Below, piece after piece: positions 45,856 to 54,733 of a DNA stretch of 64,000 nucleotides. Below the pieces are notes generated by a model. The model searched no databases. It was not told where the DNA came from and worked only from the letters and a program-made list of their open reading frames with translations. The position numbers and the translations under genes are program-made. Position 1 is the stretch's first letter. The number at the start of each line of letters is the position of its first letter. Source of the DNA: Cellulomonas sp. Leaf395 (lineage in GTDB: Bacteria > Actinomycetota > Actinomycetes > Actinomycetales > Cellulomonadaceae); assembly GCF_001424125.1 (NCBI RefSeq), contig NZ_LMQI01000001.1, positions 523,688 to 587,687 of the forward strand, in the 5' to 3' direction.

Positions 45856-46455
45856 CTACGCGTACTGCGGGCGGCCGGAGGGCCGGTAGGTCTGGGCCAG
45901 GATGCCCGTCGGGAACCTGCGCGACTCCAGCAGGTCGAGCGCGAAGTCCTTGCCCTCGGCGGGGAACAGCCGCGTGCCCGCGCCGACGATCACGGGGCAG
46001 ACGATCAGGGTCATCTCGTCGACGAGCTCGTGCTCGAGCAGCCAGCGGATCAGCTGCCCGCTCCCGTGCACCTGCAGCTCGCCACCGGGCCTGGCCTTCA
46101 GCTCGCGGATCGCCGTCTCGAGATCTCCGGACAGCACGGTCGTGCCCGCCCACGCCGGGTCTGTGATCGTGGTCGAGGCGACGAACTTCGGGCGCGAGCT
46201 CAGCGCGCGGACGAACGGGTTGTCGAGGTCGTCCCGCACCCCCCAGTACCCCGCGAAGAGCTCGTAGGTCCGCCGTCCGAACAGGAACGCGTCGGCGCGC
46301 AGGTAGCAGTCGCCGATGTAGTCGGTCGACTCCTCGTCGGCCAGTGGCAGCGCCCACCCGCCCCGGTCGAACCCGGGGTCGATCGTCGAGTTGTTCCCAC
46401 CGTTCGCCTGCATCACCCCGTCGACGGTGATCTGGGTGTTGGTGATCAGCTTCAT
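45856..46455 (-). CDS. Dihydrofolate reductase/RibD-family protein
   Basis: 199 aa. The N-terminus TQITVDGVMQANGG, the LFGRRTYELFAGYW turn and HGSGQLIRWLLEHELVDEMT with VGAGTRLF match the RibD C-terminal/DHFR-like family. Real substrate unknown; probably an NADPH reductase. Separated from the YCII gene by 23 nt, so the two may be cotranscribed. Confidence 0.88.
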   Translation of the reverse strand: MKLITNTQITVDGVMQANGGNNSTIDPGFDRGGWALPLADEESTDYIGDCYLRADAFLFGRRTYELFAGYWGVRDDLDNPFVRALSSRPKFVASTTITDPAWAGTTVLSGDLETAIRELKARPGGELQVHGSGQLIRWLLEHELVDEMTLIVCPVIVGAGTRLFPAEGKDFALDLLESRRFPTGILAQTYRPSGRPQYA

Positions 46456-46521
46456 GATCGTCGCCCTTCTCTCACCCGTACGACGAACGGCGCTGCCCCG
46501 ATCCGACAGATCACCAGAATC

Positions 46522-47622
46522 TCAGTCCAGCTCGCGGGCGAACCGCCGCACGCGCTCTGCCATCGCTGCGGGAACCTCGGCGACCGCGAAGTGGCCGCCC
46601 TCGGGCAACCGCTCGAACACGCGGAGGTCCCGGTAGAACCGCCGTGCGACCGACTCGGGATTGTCGTGCTCGTGCCGCTGGACGAAGACGGCGGCCGGCA
46701 CCTCGACCGGCGGGATGACCGCATCGGCCCCGTCGTAGGCCGTCCGGAACGAGCTGCCGATGCTCTGCGTCGCCCAGTACAGGGTGGCCTCGGTGAGGAT
46801 CCGCTCGCGCGAGATGCGGCGCTCTACGGCCGCCGGGTCGCCCGCAGGGGTGTCACTCCACTCGACGAGCTTCTCGGTGATCCACGCGAGCAGGCCGGCG
46901 GGGGAGTCGTTCAGCGCGGCGGCGAGGGTGTCGGGCCTGGTGCTCTGGACGTGGGCGTAGCCGGCCTGCTCGTACCAGCCGGCCGCCATGCGGTCGTAGA
47001 ACGCGCGCTCGGTCGGGTCGGTCGTCGACTCCCGTTCCTCCTGCGACAGGAAGTGCGCGTGCGTGACGACGATCCCGGCGACGGCGTCGGGGTGCGTCGC
47101 GGCCACGAGGTCGCTCACGTTCGCGGTGAGGTCCTCGCCGTAGGTGAGGTAGCTGGAGTAGCCGAGCACGTCCGTCATGAGCGCGTGCACGAGCCCGGCG
47201 AGCCGCTGCTCGGTGGGCGGGCCGTCGAGCGGTGGCGAGAACGCGAAACCCGGCAGGCTGACGACGACGACGTCGAAGTCTGGCAGCAGGTCCGCGAAGT
47301 CCAGCTGCAGCGCGAACGTGTGCGGCCAGCCGTGCATCACGACGATCGCCCTGGCACCGGGGGTCGCGGAACGCTGATGGACGACGTGCAGCGTGGCACC
47401 GTCGACGTCAGCGAGGAACTGCGGGTGCCCGTTGAGCCAGGCCTCACGAGCGCGCCAGTCGAACGTCTGCCACGACGCGACGAGGTCCCTCAGGTACGCC
47501 GCGGTCATGCCCGACGCCGGCCGTCGAGGCGAGTCGTCGAGGGTGCGCGTGCGCGCGAGTCGGTCGCGCAGGTCGTCGAGGACCGGCTGCGGGACGTCGA
47601 CGGCAAACGGGCGGAGGGTCAT
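46522..47622 (-). CDS. Epoxide hydrolase-type alpha/beta hydrolase
   Basis: 366 aa. N-terminal epoxide hydrolase domain (TLRPFAVDVPQPVLDDLRDR) and alpha/beta core with oxyanion HGWPHTF, Asp nucleophile in LTYGEDLTANVSD, and the catalytic His in LPEGGHFAVAE. Related to EPHX-like enzymes of actinobacteria. ATG at 47622 chosen as the point where the conserved N-terminus starts. Confidence 0.9.
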   Translation of the reverse strand: MTLRPFAVDVPQPVLDDLRDRLARTRTLDDSPRRPASGMTAAYLRDLVASWQTFDWRAREAWLNGHPQFLADVDGATLHVVHQRSATPGARAIVVMHGWPHTFALQLDFADLLPDFDVVVVSLPGFAFSPPLDGPPTEQRLAGLVHALMTDVLGYSSYLTYGEDLTANVSDLVAATHPDAVAGIVVTHAHFLSQEERESTTDPTERAFYDRMAAGWYEQAGYAHVQSTRPDTLAAALNDSPAGLLAWITEKLVEWSDTPAGDPAAVERRISRERILTEATLYWATQSIGSSFRTAYDGADAVIPPVEVPAAVFVQRHEHDNPESVARRFYRDLRVFERLPEGGHFAVAEVPAAMAERVRRFARELD

Positions 47623-47737
47623 CGAGTCACCGTACGAGCGCCCTCCGACATCCCGGCGGCCTGTGCGGGTCGACAACGCGGGAGGGCTTCAGAACAATCG
47701 AGGCAGTGCCGCGCGGGACCGCTCGATGAGGAGAGCC

Positions 47738-48493
47738 ATGGCAGCCTTCACCCGGTCGGACGACCTGCAGGGTGCGACGTTCGTCGGAGCGAATCTGCGG
47801 GGTGCGCGATTCGTCGAGTCCGACCTGTCCGGCGTGGTGATGCGCGGGGTCGAGGTGGCAGACGCGGACATCGACGCGCCGTGGCTCCCCGACGCGGACT
47901 TCTTCCGTGTCAACGGGGTCGACGTCATCCCGTTCGTCGAGGCCGAGCTGGACCGACGCTTCCCCGGCAGGGCGCAGCGGCGCGCGGCCGATCCGGACGG
48001 CCTGCGCGCGGCGTGGGCGGTGCTGGAGCGGACCTGGGCGGCGACGCTCGAACGGGTCTCTGCGATGCCCGTCGGCACCGTCGACGTCTCGGTGGACGGG
48101 GAGTGGTCGTTCGCGCAGACGCTGCGGCACCTGGTCCTCGCCACGGACACGTGGTTGGGGAAGGCGATCCTGCGGCTCGAGCAGCCGTTCCACCCGCTCG
48201 GTCAGCTGGACTCCGGGACCTCCGGCGACGGCAAGGACCTGACGGTCTTCACGACGGGGACGCCGACGTACGGCGAGGTCCTGGAGGCGCGGGCCGGTCG
48301 GGTCGCGATGGTGCGGGACCTCCTCGCGGACGTCACGGCCGACGAGCTCGACGCGGTCCGCGCGAACCCGCACGCCCCGCAGAATCCGGAGACCGTCCGC
48401 TCCTGCCTGCACGTGATCCTCGAGGAGGAGTGGGAGCACCACCGCTTCGCCGTCCGCGACCTCGACACGATCGCAGTCGCGTCCGACGAGTGA
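47738..48493 (+). CDS. DinB-like protein with N-terminal pentapeptide repeats
   Basis: 251 aa. The first 50 residues carry pentapeptide-like units (LQGATFVGANLRGARFVESD). The remainder is a DinB/YfiT four-helix bundle: WSFAQTLRHLVLATDTWLGK with H as one metal ligand and EEEWEHHRFAVRDLD with two more. Related to thiol S-transferases (bacillithiol or mycothiol). The fusion order is known in actinobacteria; the function is unassigned. GAGGAGAG precedes ATG. Confidence 0.83.
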   Translation: MAAFTRSDDLQGATFVGANLRGARFVESDLSGVVMRGVEVADADIDAPWLPDADFFRVNGVDVIPFVEAELDRRFPGRAQRRAADPDGLRAAWAVLERTWAATLERVSAMPVGTVDVSVDGEWSFAQTLRHLVLATDTWLGKAILRLEQPFHPLGQLDSGTSGDGKDLTVFTTGTPTYGEVLEARAGRVAMVRDLLADVTADELDAVRANPHAPQNPETVRSCLHVILEEEWEHHRFAVRDLDTIAVASDE

Positions 48494-48594
48494 GCCGATC
48501 ACCCGCCCCCGGTGTATCTGTCGCTCTCGCCCTCGTCCCCTTCCAGGAAACGCGCGTCGCCATGGCGCACGAGTCTCGAAGGGAAGGCACTCTC

Positions 48595-49281
48595 ATGGCA
48601 CTCGGAACGCAGCTCTCGCCCACGCAGACGCTCGTCACGTTCTGCCTGTGGGCACGTCGCCACGGCTACTCCGTCGGTGAGATGCACGGGTTCTCGGCGG
48701 TCCACCCGGTCCACGCGGCCGGCTCGTGGCACTTCGACACCGATGGCGAGTTCGGCAAGGCCGCAGACATCAACAAGAACGGTCCCGACGAGCGCGACCG
48801 GCTCATCGAGGCGCTGAACCGGGCGCAGGAGCTCGGGCTCGGGGTGATCTACGCGCGGGACGGCGTCGCGGGGGTCAGCGGCTCGCACAAGAACCACCTG
48901 CACGTGGACGTCGGCCCGTTCGGCCACCTGGGTGTCGCGTCGTTCCAGCCGACGGGTGGCGGGGACGTGCTGACCGAGGCCGTGCAACGTGCGGTGCACG
49001 CGGGTCCGGACCAGGTGTGGGGCACGGACACCGACCAGCGCGTCGAGGCCGTCAAGGCCGCGAGCAACCTGATGGGTGTGGGGTTCCCCCACGGGATCGC
49101 GTTCACGCAGCGGGTGGTCGGCGTCCCCGACGACGGAGTGTGGGGAACGGAGTCCCGGCGCGCGCACGACCAGGTCACCGCCGCGATCCAGCGGGCGATC
49201 GGTCGGCCGGCGAACGGGATCTGGGACGACGCGATGGTCGCGGCGTACAACCACGCTCGCGACCTGCGCAACCGCCCCTGA
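48595..49281 (+). CDS. M15-like peptidase domain protein with C-terminal repeats
   Basis: 228 aa. N-terminal half resembles the D,D/L,D-carboxypeptidase fold: SWHFDTDGEFGKAADIN supplies His and Asp and HKNHLHVDVG another His, as for zinc in M15. The C-terminal half has two repeats containing QVWGTDTDQRVEAV and GVWGTESRRAHDQV. No signal peptide is evident, so a lysin released by another route or an intracellular enzyme are both possible. ATG 48595 chosen; an in-frame ATG at 48561 is an alternative. Confidence 0.7.
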   Translation: MALGTQLSPTQTLVTFCLWARRHGYSVGEMHGFSAVHPVHAAGSWHFDTDGEFGKAADINKNGPDERDRLIEALNRAQELGLGVIYARDGVAGVSGSHKNHLHVDVGPFGHLGVASFQPTGGGDVLTEAVQRAVHAGPDQVWGTDTDQRVEAVKAASNLMGVGFPHGIAFTQRVVGVPDDGVWGTESRRAHDQVTAAIQRAIGRPANGIWDDAMVAAYNHARDLRNRP

Positions 49282-49287
49282 CCAGCG

Positions 49288-49677
49288 TCAGCCCGGGAGC
49301 AGCCCGCCGTCGAACGTCCGGGCGTCGCCCTCGAACGGTCGCAGGGAGTCCGGCGCGGGAAACGGCAGCACAAAACTGGCCGTCACCACGTCCACGGCAC
49401 CGAAGTCGTCGACCTTGACCACGACGCGCTCGGGCGTCACCTCGACGATGCGGACGCGCTCGCGGGTGCCGTCCGGCAGGTCCAGCTGGTACAGATCGGA
49501 CAACCAGTGCAGGCCGCGCTCCTCGAGCGCCTCTTCCGCGGCGAGCCAGTCGACGGTGTCCGTCACCTCGCGCCCCAGGGCGTCGTGGGCGACGAAGCCG
49601 TCGGCTTCCGGTCGGATCCATCCGAGGCGCTCGCGGTCCCCGGGGCGGCGGTGCTCGATCCAGCTCTCCGGGGGCAT
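49288..49677 (-). CDS. Conserved hypothetical protein
   Basis: 129 aa. Starts PPESWIEHRRPGDRERLGW. Mixed acidic/aromatic composition with VRIVEVTPERVVVKVDDFGA; no family recognised. Convergent with the M15-like gene and 31 nt from the methyltransferase upstream, in one likely operon with it. Confidence 0.7.
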   Translation of the reverse strand: MPPESWIEHRRPGDRERLGWIRPEADGFVAHDALGREVTDTVDWLAAEEALEERGLHWLSDLYQLDLPDGTRERVRIVEVTPERVVVKVDDFGAVDVVTASFVLPFPAPDSLRPFEGDARTFDGGLLPG

Positions 49678-49708
49678 CGGCCGATCGTAGCGAGCGGCTG
49701 TCGGGCGG

Positions 49709-50476
49709 TCAGGGGCGGGTGGCCACCCACAGCTCCTCGGCGGGCCACCGGCGCGCCCAGTGTGCGGAGACGATCTCGTAGAAGGCGTGGTCACCTCCGT
49801 CGGGCGGTGCGTACAGCTCGTGCAGGGCCTCGACGACGAACCCGGACCCGCGCAGCAGCCGGACCCAGTCCCCGTGCGACGGGTGGAACTCCACCCCGCC
49901 GCCCGGCCACTGCACCTTGTAGGCCTCGCGCTGCCCGCGCAGCAGCTGCTCCTCCGCGACGCCCTCGTCCTCCGGCACGCAGAGGGCCGACAGGTGGCTG
50001 TTGGTAAGGAACACGAGCCGTCCGCCGGGCCGCAGGAGGCGCGCAGCCTCGGGGAGCCAGAGCGCGGGGTCGCACCAGGCGGCGGCGCCGTGCTCGCTGA
50101 CGACGAGGTCGGCGCACCCGTCGGCCAGCGGGACCCGCTGCGCGTCGCCCTGGACCAGCGGGAAGACCGGACCGTGCTGCTGCTGGAGCCGCCGGGCGGT
50201 GGCCAGCTGCTCGCCCGAGAGGTCCACCGCCACGGTGCGGGCACCGGCGTGGGTGAGCCAGGCGGAGAAGTACGCCGTGCCGCTCGCCAGCTCCACCACG
50301 TCGAGGCCGCGGACGTCCCCGAGGACGCCGAGCTCACGCTCCGGGACCGCGAACAGCCCCCACACCGGCTCTGGCCGGAGCCACAGCTGCTCGGCCGCGG
50401 AGTCGGTGAAGCGCTCGTTCATGACGGCCCACAGCGCCCGGTTCAGCGCGGTCTCACCTGCTCGGCTGTCGGACAC
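49709..50476 (-). CDS. SAM-dependent methyltransferase
   Basis: 255 aa, class I. Motif I is DVVELASGTAYFSAWL, motif II-like VAVDLSGEQLATAR, then ADLVVSEHGAAAWCDP and RLLRPGGRLVFLT. Substrate unknown. It lies upstream of the hypothetical gene and is divergent from the SHOCT cluster. Confidence 0.88.
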   Translation of the reverse strand: MSDSRAGETALNRALWAVMNERFTDSAAEQLWLRPEPVWGLFAVPERELGVLGDVRGLDVVELASGTAYFSAWLTHAGARTVAVDLSGEQLATARRLQQQHGPVFPLVQGDAQRVPLADGCADLVVSEHGAAAWCDPALWLPEAARLLRPGGRLVFLTNSHLSALCVPEDEGVAEEQLLRGQREAYKVQWPGGGVEFHPSHGDWVRLLRGSGFVVEALHELYAPPDGGDHAFYEIVSAHWARRWPAEELWVATRP

Positions 50477-50683
50477 GCCCCGACTCTAGGGGAGCGGTGC
50501 CCCCGGTCCGGGGACCATCGGCGCAGCCGCAACTGTCCGACGCGCGGCAAGTTGCGCCCCGTGAACCTCCTGATATGCCACGATCACGCGAGACGACCGG
50601 CGGGTCGACGCCGAGGACCACGAGACGATCCGGGTCCTGCACTTCCCACCCAGCCGCAAGGACGCCGACGAGGAGATGTACTC

Positions 50684-50989
50684 ATGCCCGGACTGATCCG
50701 AGGAGTTGCCCGCACCGCGGTCGTGGCGGGAACCGCCACCGCCGTCTCCAACCGCGTCTCGCGCCGGCAGGCCGGTCGGTGGGCGGCGCAGGGGGAGAGC
50801 GCGCAGCAGGCACCGCCCGCTCCCGTCTACGCCGCTCCGCCACCGCCGCCCCCGGCGCCGCCGGCCCCGGCCGCCGACGTGGACGCACAGCTCGCCCAGC
50901 TCGCGCAGCTCGGGGCGCTGCGGGACCAGGGCGTCCTCAGCGACGCGGAGTTCGAGCTGCAGAAGTTCCGGATCCTCAGCGGTCAGTAG
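50684..50989 (+). CDS. SHOCT-domain small protein
   Basis: 101 aa. A Gly/Ala-rich start without a clear TM, a Pro-rich linker (PPPPPPAPPAPA) and a C-terminal SHOCT helix pair (LAQLGALRDQGVLSDAEFEL). SHOCT domains are thought to mediate oligomerisation. First of three small genes in a row (50684-51866). ATG 50684 with GAGGAG upstream. Confidence 0.88.
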   Translation: MPGLIRGVARTAVVAGTATAVSNRVSRRQAGRWAAQGESAQQAPPAPVYAAPPPPPPAPPAPAADVDAQLAQLAQLGALRDQGVLSDAEFELQKFRILSGQ

Positions 50990-51019
50990 TCCCGCCATCA
51001 GCACAGGAAGGACATCGCC

Positions 51020-51412
51020 ATGAGCGAGAACCGCAGTGGTCTGGCAGTCGGTCTGAGCGTCTTCGCCGGGACCCTCCTGGTCCTGGTCGGCGTCCTGCAC
51101 GCCGTCCAGGGCCTCGTCGCCCTGTTCAACGACACGTTCTACGTCGTCGGCCAGGAATGGACCTTCTCCTTCGACGTCACCACCTGGGGCTGGATCCACC
51201 TGCTGCTCGGCGTGCTCGTGGCGTTCGCAGGATTCTTCATCTTCCGCGGGGCGGTCTGGGCACGCACCGTCGGTGTCGCGGTCGCCGTGCTGAGCGCGAT
51301 CGTCAACTTCGCCTGGCTCCCGTACTACCCCGTGTGGGGACTCGTCGTCATCGCGCTGGACGTCTTCGTAATCTGGGCGTTGACCGCCCACGGGCGCGAC
51401 ATCGTCGCATGA
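51020..51412 (+). CDS. DUF7144-type four-helix membrane protein
   Basis: 130 aa, four TM helices; WTFSFDVTTWGWIHLLLG and SAIVNFAWLPYYPVW recall the actinobacterial DUF7144 family. Function unknown. It sits between two SHOCT proteins and 30 nt from the first, which suggests a joint operon. Confidence 0.82.
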   Translation: MSENRSGLAVGLSVFAGTLLVLVGVLHAVQGLVALFNDTFYVVGQEWTFSFDVTTWGWIHLLLGVLVAFAGFFIFRGAVWARTVGVAVAVLSAIVNFAWLPYYPVWGLVVIALDVFVIWALTAHGRDIVA

Positions 51413-51488
51413 GCGGCCAGACTCTGGGGTGCAGCAGCGCCCGTCAATCCGTCGCGCCGACTAGGGCGCGCAATCGAGAGAAGGTTCG

Positions 51489-51866
51489 ATGAACACGCTC
51501 GGGCAGTGGATCTGGCTCATGTTCTGGTGGTTCTTGTTCTTCGCCTACCTGATCATCCTGTTCCAGATCGTCAGCGACCTGTTCCGCGACCGTGAGGTGG
51601 GCGGGTGGGCCAAGGCCGGCTGGCTCATCGGACTGGTGTTCTTCCCGTTCCTCATCGCGTTGATCTACATCATCGCGCGTGGTGACGGCATGGCTCACCG
51701 TCAGACCAAGGCCGCGTACAACGCCCGCGTCGAGACGGACAACTACATCCGTGCGACGGCGAGCAGTTCGCCAGCGTCCGACATCACCGCAGCCAAGGCG
51801 CTGCTGGACTCCGGTGCCATCGACGAGGCCGAGTTCGCCTCGCTGAAGGCCAAGGCTCTGGCGTGA
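51489..51866 (+). CDS. PLDc_N-like membrane protein with SHOCT tail
   Basis: 125 aa: two TM helices in the N-terminal half (IWLMFWWFLFFAYLIILFQI; WLIGLVFFPFLIALIYIIAR), then a cytosolic tail ending in a SHOCT motif (ITAAKALLDSGAIDEAEFAS). This is the usual SHOCT/PLD-nuclease-N type. Ends the three-gene cluster; a strong hairpin follows. Confidence 0.86.
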   Translation: MNTLGQWIWLMFWWFLFFAYLIILFQIVSDLFRDREVGGWAKAGWLIGLVFFPFLIALIYIIARGDGMAHRQTKAAYNARVETDNYIRATASSSPASDITAAKALLDSGAIDEAEFASLKAKALA

Positions 51867-51884
51867 TGCGCGCCTGACGACACA

Positions 51885-51925
51885 CGACTGCGGCCCGGTG
51901 CACTGCGTGCGCCGGGCCGCAGTCG
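51885..51925 (+). terminator. Strong hairpin terminator
   Basis: 14-bp perfect stem CGACTGCGGCCCGG (51885-51898) and CCGGGCCGCAGTCG (51912-51925) 18 nt after the SHOCT stop. Confidence 0.8.
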
Positions 51926-51995
51926 CGTCCGCGTTGGGCCATCCGGGGGACACGTCCGACGCCCCGCCGCGTTGCCGCTACGCTTCGCGATCACC

Positions 51996-54473
51996 ATGGC
52001 AGCAACGACGCTCCTGAATCGTCCCGCGGTCCGCGCGTCCGCGTCCGCTGCGGCGGTCGTCCTCGTCATTGTCGGGGCGCTCGCGCTGCTCGACCCCTCC
52101 GGTGGGCTGCTCGCGCCGGTCGGCGGGCACGGGCTGCCGATCCTCGGTACCGGAGCGGTCTACCGCTGGGCTCCGCTGGTGATCGGGCTGCCTGTCCTGC
52201 TCGTCGCGACGGCCGCGCCGGTCTACGCGCTCTCCCGCCGCGGCCGGACCTTCGTGGTCGCCTGGGCCGCGACCGTCGGCGCCTTCGCGGTGGCCGCCGC
52301 AGCGACCGGGTTCGCCGCCGCGCTGCCGCTGGTCGGTCCGCACCTCTCGTTCTGGTCGGCGCTGCAGCACGCCGTCACCACCAGCGGCTGGGCCGGCGCC
52401 AAGGGCCTGGTCGTCGGTCCGCTCGTCGCGGTGGCGGCTGCCCTCGCCCACAGGTTCGGGTCACGGGCCACGACGGACGACACCTCGGAACCGGACCGGG
52501 ACGCCGTGGGTGTCGCGGTCGCGGTCGTGCTCGTGGTCTCGGTGCTCGCCGCGGTGGGGTTCGCGGCCACCGCGTGGCGCGGTGGGCCGGTCGGCTACGC
52601 GTTCGCCGGGCCGCTGGTCGCGCCGACCGCCGCTACGGGGGTGCTGGGCACGCTGGCGGGGATCGCCGTGTTCGTCGGCGCCTTCGCGCTGGTCGTCCGA
52701 TGGCTGACCGGGCGGGTGGTCGCCGCGGTCTGGCTCGCGGCCGTCGTGGCGGGACTGGCCCTCGGGATCGTCGGCGCGGTCATCGCGGCGGGGACGTCCC
52801 GCCTCCCCGATGCCGGACCGGACAGCTGGTGGATCGCCACCACCCTGATCAGCCTGACCACGGGCATCGGCTACGGCGTCGCGGTCGGTCTGGTCGCGAC
52901 GACGGTCACCGCTGTCGCGTGGCGCTGGCGGTCCCGGCTGCCGCAGGCGCCGCACCCGCGGTCCCGGCTCGTCGTCGGCGCAGCGGTGGCGGTCCTCCTG
53001 CTCGCGCTCCCGGTCCTGGTCGGGGCTCCGGCCGCGGCCGGACCGCAGGAGACCGCACCGGTCGCGCCCACCGGCGGCATGGAACCTCTGACGGTCCTGC
53101 CCGCTCCGGAACCCGGCGGACTGCCGATCATCGGCGACGTGACCGGCCGGCAGGTCGTCCTGCGCGGCGTCAACGTCAACCAGCTCATCGACTACCACCT
53201 GCGCGACCCCGAGGTCCCGGCGACGCAGCCGCTCACCGACGACGACTTCGCCGCCATCGCCGCGATGGGCTTCAACGTCGTCCGCCTCGGCATGTCCTGG
53301 TCCCGGCTGGAGCCGACCCGGGGCGACCTCGACGAGGACTACCTCGACCAGGTCCGCGCCGCGGTGGCCTCCGCCGAGGAGCACGGCCTCTACACGGTGC
53401 TCGACCTGCACCAGGACGCGTGGGGCAACGCACTGGCGCGGCCCGAGCAGCAGTGCGACGGCGGCACGTCGGCCACCACCGGGTGGGACGGGGCACCCGC
53501 GTGGGCGACGATCACCGACGGCACCCTGCACTGCCAGTTCCTGGCCCGCGACCTCGCGCCCGCGGTGGCGACGGCGTTCGGCAACTTCTACACGGACCGG
53601 GACGGCATCCAGACAGCGCTCGTGCGGACGTGGGCGACGGTGGCGGGCGCCTTCGCGGACGAGGCGGCCGTGGCCGGGTACGACCTGCTGAACGAGCCGG
53701 GCATCGGCGCGATCCCGCCGACCACCTCCGGTCTGCTGCTCGGGCGCTACTACGACGCGGCGCTCACCGCGATCCGTGAGGCCGAGACGACAGCCGACGG
53801 CTTCCACCACCTGGCATTCTTCGAGCCGAGCGTCCTGTGGTCCGGGCTGGCGTTCGACGTGACGCCGCCACCGGGGTTCACCGACGACCGGCTCCTCGTG
53901 TTCGCGCCGCACCCGTACAGCGAGTCGATCACGATGGAGCAGGCCTTCGGACTGACCATCGCCTCGATCGAGCGGAACCTCACCGTGTCCGCCCGTGCGG
54001 CCGCGTCGTACGGGGCGGCGCTGTGGGTGGGGGAGTGGGGCTGGTTCGGGAACCCGGCCATCGACGGGGCCAAGGTCGACCGCTTCGTGGACGCGCAGAA
54101 CCGGCTCGGCATCGGCGGAGCGTTCTGGGTGTGGCGGCAGGGCTGCGGGTCGCCGGAGACGGGGTCGGACGCGACCTCGTCGGGAAACCTCGTCTCGGTC
54201 GACTGCGCGACCGGTGAGCTGAGCCCTCCGCCCGAGGGATACGCGACGCCCCTGTCCCGGGCGTACCCGAGGGATACGCGACGCCCCTGTCCCGGGCGTA
54301 CCCGAGGGCGTTCCCCGGTCGGCTGGACTCGTTGGCGTCCGAGCCGAGCGGTCGGGACCTCACGTTCTCTGCGACCGTCGACGAGGACGGCGCCAGCTGC
54401 CCGATCGACGTCTGGTTCCCGGGCGACGCGACGCCGCACGTCAGCTCGACGGGCATCGACGACGTGGAGTTGA
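51996..54473 (+). CDS. Nine-TM membrane segment fused to GH5 endoglycoceramidase-like hydrolase (C-terminus frameshifted)
   Basis: Residues 1-350 contain about nine TM helices with no known transporter motif. From about 365 a GH5 catalytic domain follows: LRGVNVNQLIDYH, DLHQDAWGN, the acid/base Glu in YDLLNEPGIG and the nucleophile Glu in WVGEWGWFGNP. These resemble endoglycoceramidase-type GH5. After residue 746 an exact 35-bp tandem duplication (54234-54303) shifts the frame, so the last residues (from RDTRRP on) are junk up to 54473. With one repeat copy the protein would run on as YPRAFPGRLDSLASEPSG and end at 54550 with a beta-sandwich. ATG at 51996 chosen; TTG at 51972 is an alternative. 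Confidence 0.8.
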   Translation: MAATTLLNRPAVRASASAAAVVLVIVGALALLDPSGGLLAPVGGHGLPILGTGAVYRWAPLVIGLPVLLVATAAPVYALSRRGRTFVVAWAATVGAFAVAAAATGFAAALPLVGPHLSFWSALQHAVTTSGWAGAKGLVVGPLVAVAAALAHRFGSRATTDDTSEPDRDAVGVAVAVVLVVSVLAAVGFAATAWRGGPVGYAFAGPLVAPTAATGVLGTLAGIAVFVGAFALVVRWLTGRVVAAVWLAAVVAGLALGIVGAVIAAGTSRLPDAGPDSWWIATTLISLTTGIGYGVAVGLVATTVTAVAWRWRSRLPQAPHPRSRLVVGAAVAVLLLALPVLVGAPAAAGPQETAPVAPTGGMEPLTVLPAPEPGGLPIIGDVTGRQVVLRGVNVNQLIDYHLRDPEVPATQPLTDDDFAAIAAMGFNVVRLGMSWSRLEPTRGDLDEDYLDQVRAAVASAEEHGLYTVLDLHQDAWGNALARPEQQCDGGTSATTGWDGAPAWATITDGTLHCQFLARDLAPAVATAFGNFYTDRDGIQTALVRTWATVAGAFADEAAVAGYDLLNEPGIGAIPPTTSGLLLGRYYDAALTAIREAETTADGFHHLAFFEPSVLWSGLAFDVTPPPGFTDDRLLVFAPHPYSESITMEQAFGLTIASIERNLTVSARAAASYGAALWVGEWGWFGNPAIDGAKVDRFVDAQNRLGIGGAFWVWRQGCGSPETGSDATSSGNLVSVDCATGELSPPPEGYATPLSRAYPRDTRRPCPGRTRGRSPVGWTRWRPSRAVGTSRSLRPSTRTAPAARSTSGSRATRRRTSARRASTTWS
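54234..54303. repeat. Exact 35-bp tandem duplication
   Basis: Copies at 54234-54268 and 54269-54303 are identical. 35 is not a multiple of 3, so the duplication moves the reading frame by two. The copy boundary begins on a codon of the original frame (54234). A 6-bp partial third copy (GAGGGC versus GAGGGA) follows at 54304. Confidence 0.95.
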
Positions 54474-54550
54474 CCGAGGTGCCCGGCGGCTGGCAGATCA
54501 GCGGGTGCGCGGCGGGCACGTACTCCCTGTCCGTCTCGTCCTCGCCGTGA
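54304..54550 (+). pseudogene. Displaced C-terminal domain of the GH5 protein
   Basis: In the frame that would follow one copy of the 35-bp repeat, this reads ...LASEPSGRDLTFSATVDEDG, SCPIDVWFPGDATPHVSS, and ends CAAGTYSLSVSSSP at TGA 54548-54550. This is the beta-sandwich domain that follows the barrel in endoglycoceramidase-like GH5 enzymes (Glyco_hydro_5_C-like). It is not translated from the present frame unless the ribosome slips or the duplication is lost. Confidence 0.8.
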
Positions 54551-54646
54551 TCGTGTCCGCGATGTCCGACCCCTCCTGATCCTCGCCGCAACTTCGTCGG
54601 CAACGTCACGCCCCACTGCCCGAAAAGGGCTTCGTCGACGGCGGGT

Positions 54647-54666
54647 CGTATCGATACGATCGATTC
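54647..54666. promoter_or_regulatory. TetR operator candidate upstream of the MATE gene
   Basis: CGTATCGATACG (perfect 12-bp palindrome, 54647-54658) extended by ATCGATTC. TATCG-n4-GATCGATTC here matches TATCG-n3-GATCGATTC (reverse strand) in the TetR/MFS gap, implying one regulator. Confidence 0.6.
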
Positions 54667-54733
54667 ACGACGCGACCCGGCACCACCGATCACCGCGGAC
54701 GTCCCACCCGCTCTCCAGTCCCAAGGTCTCGCT

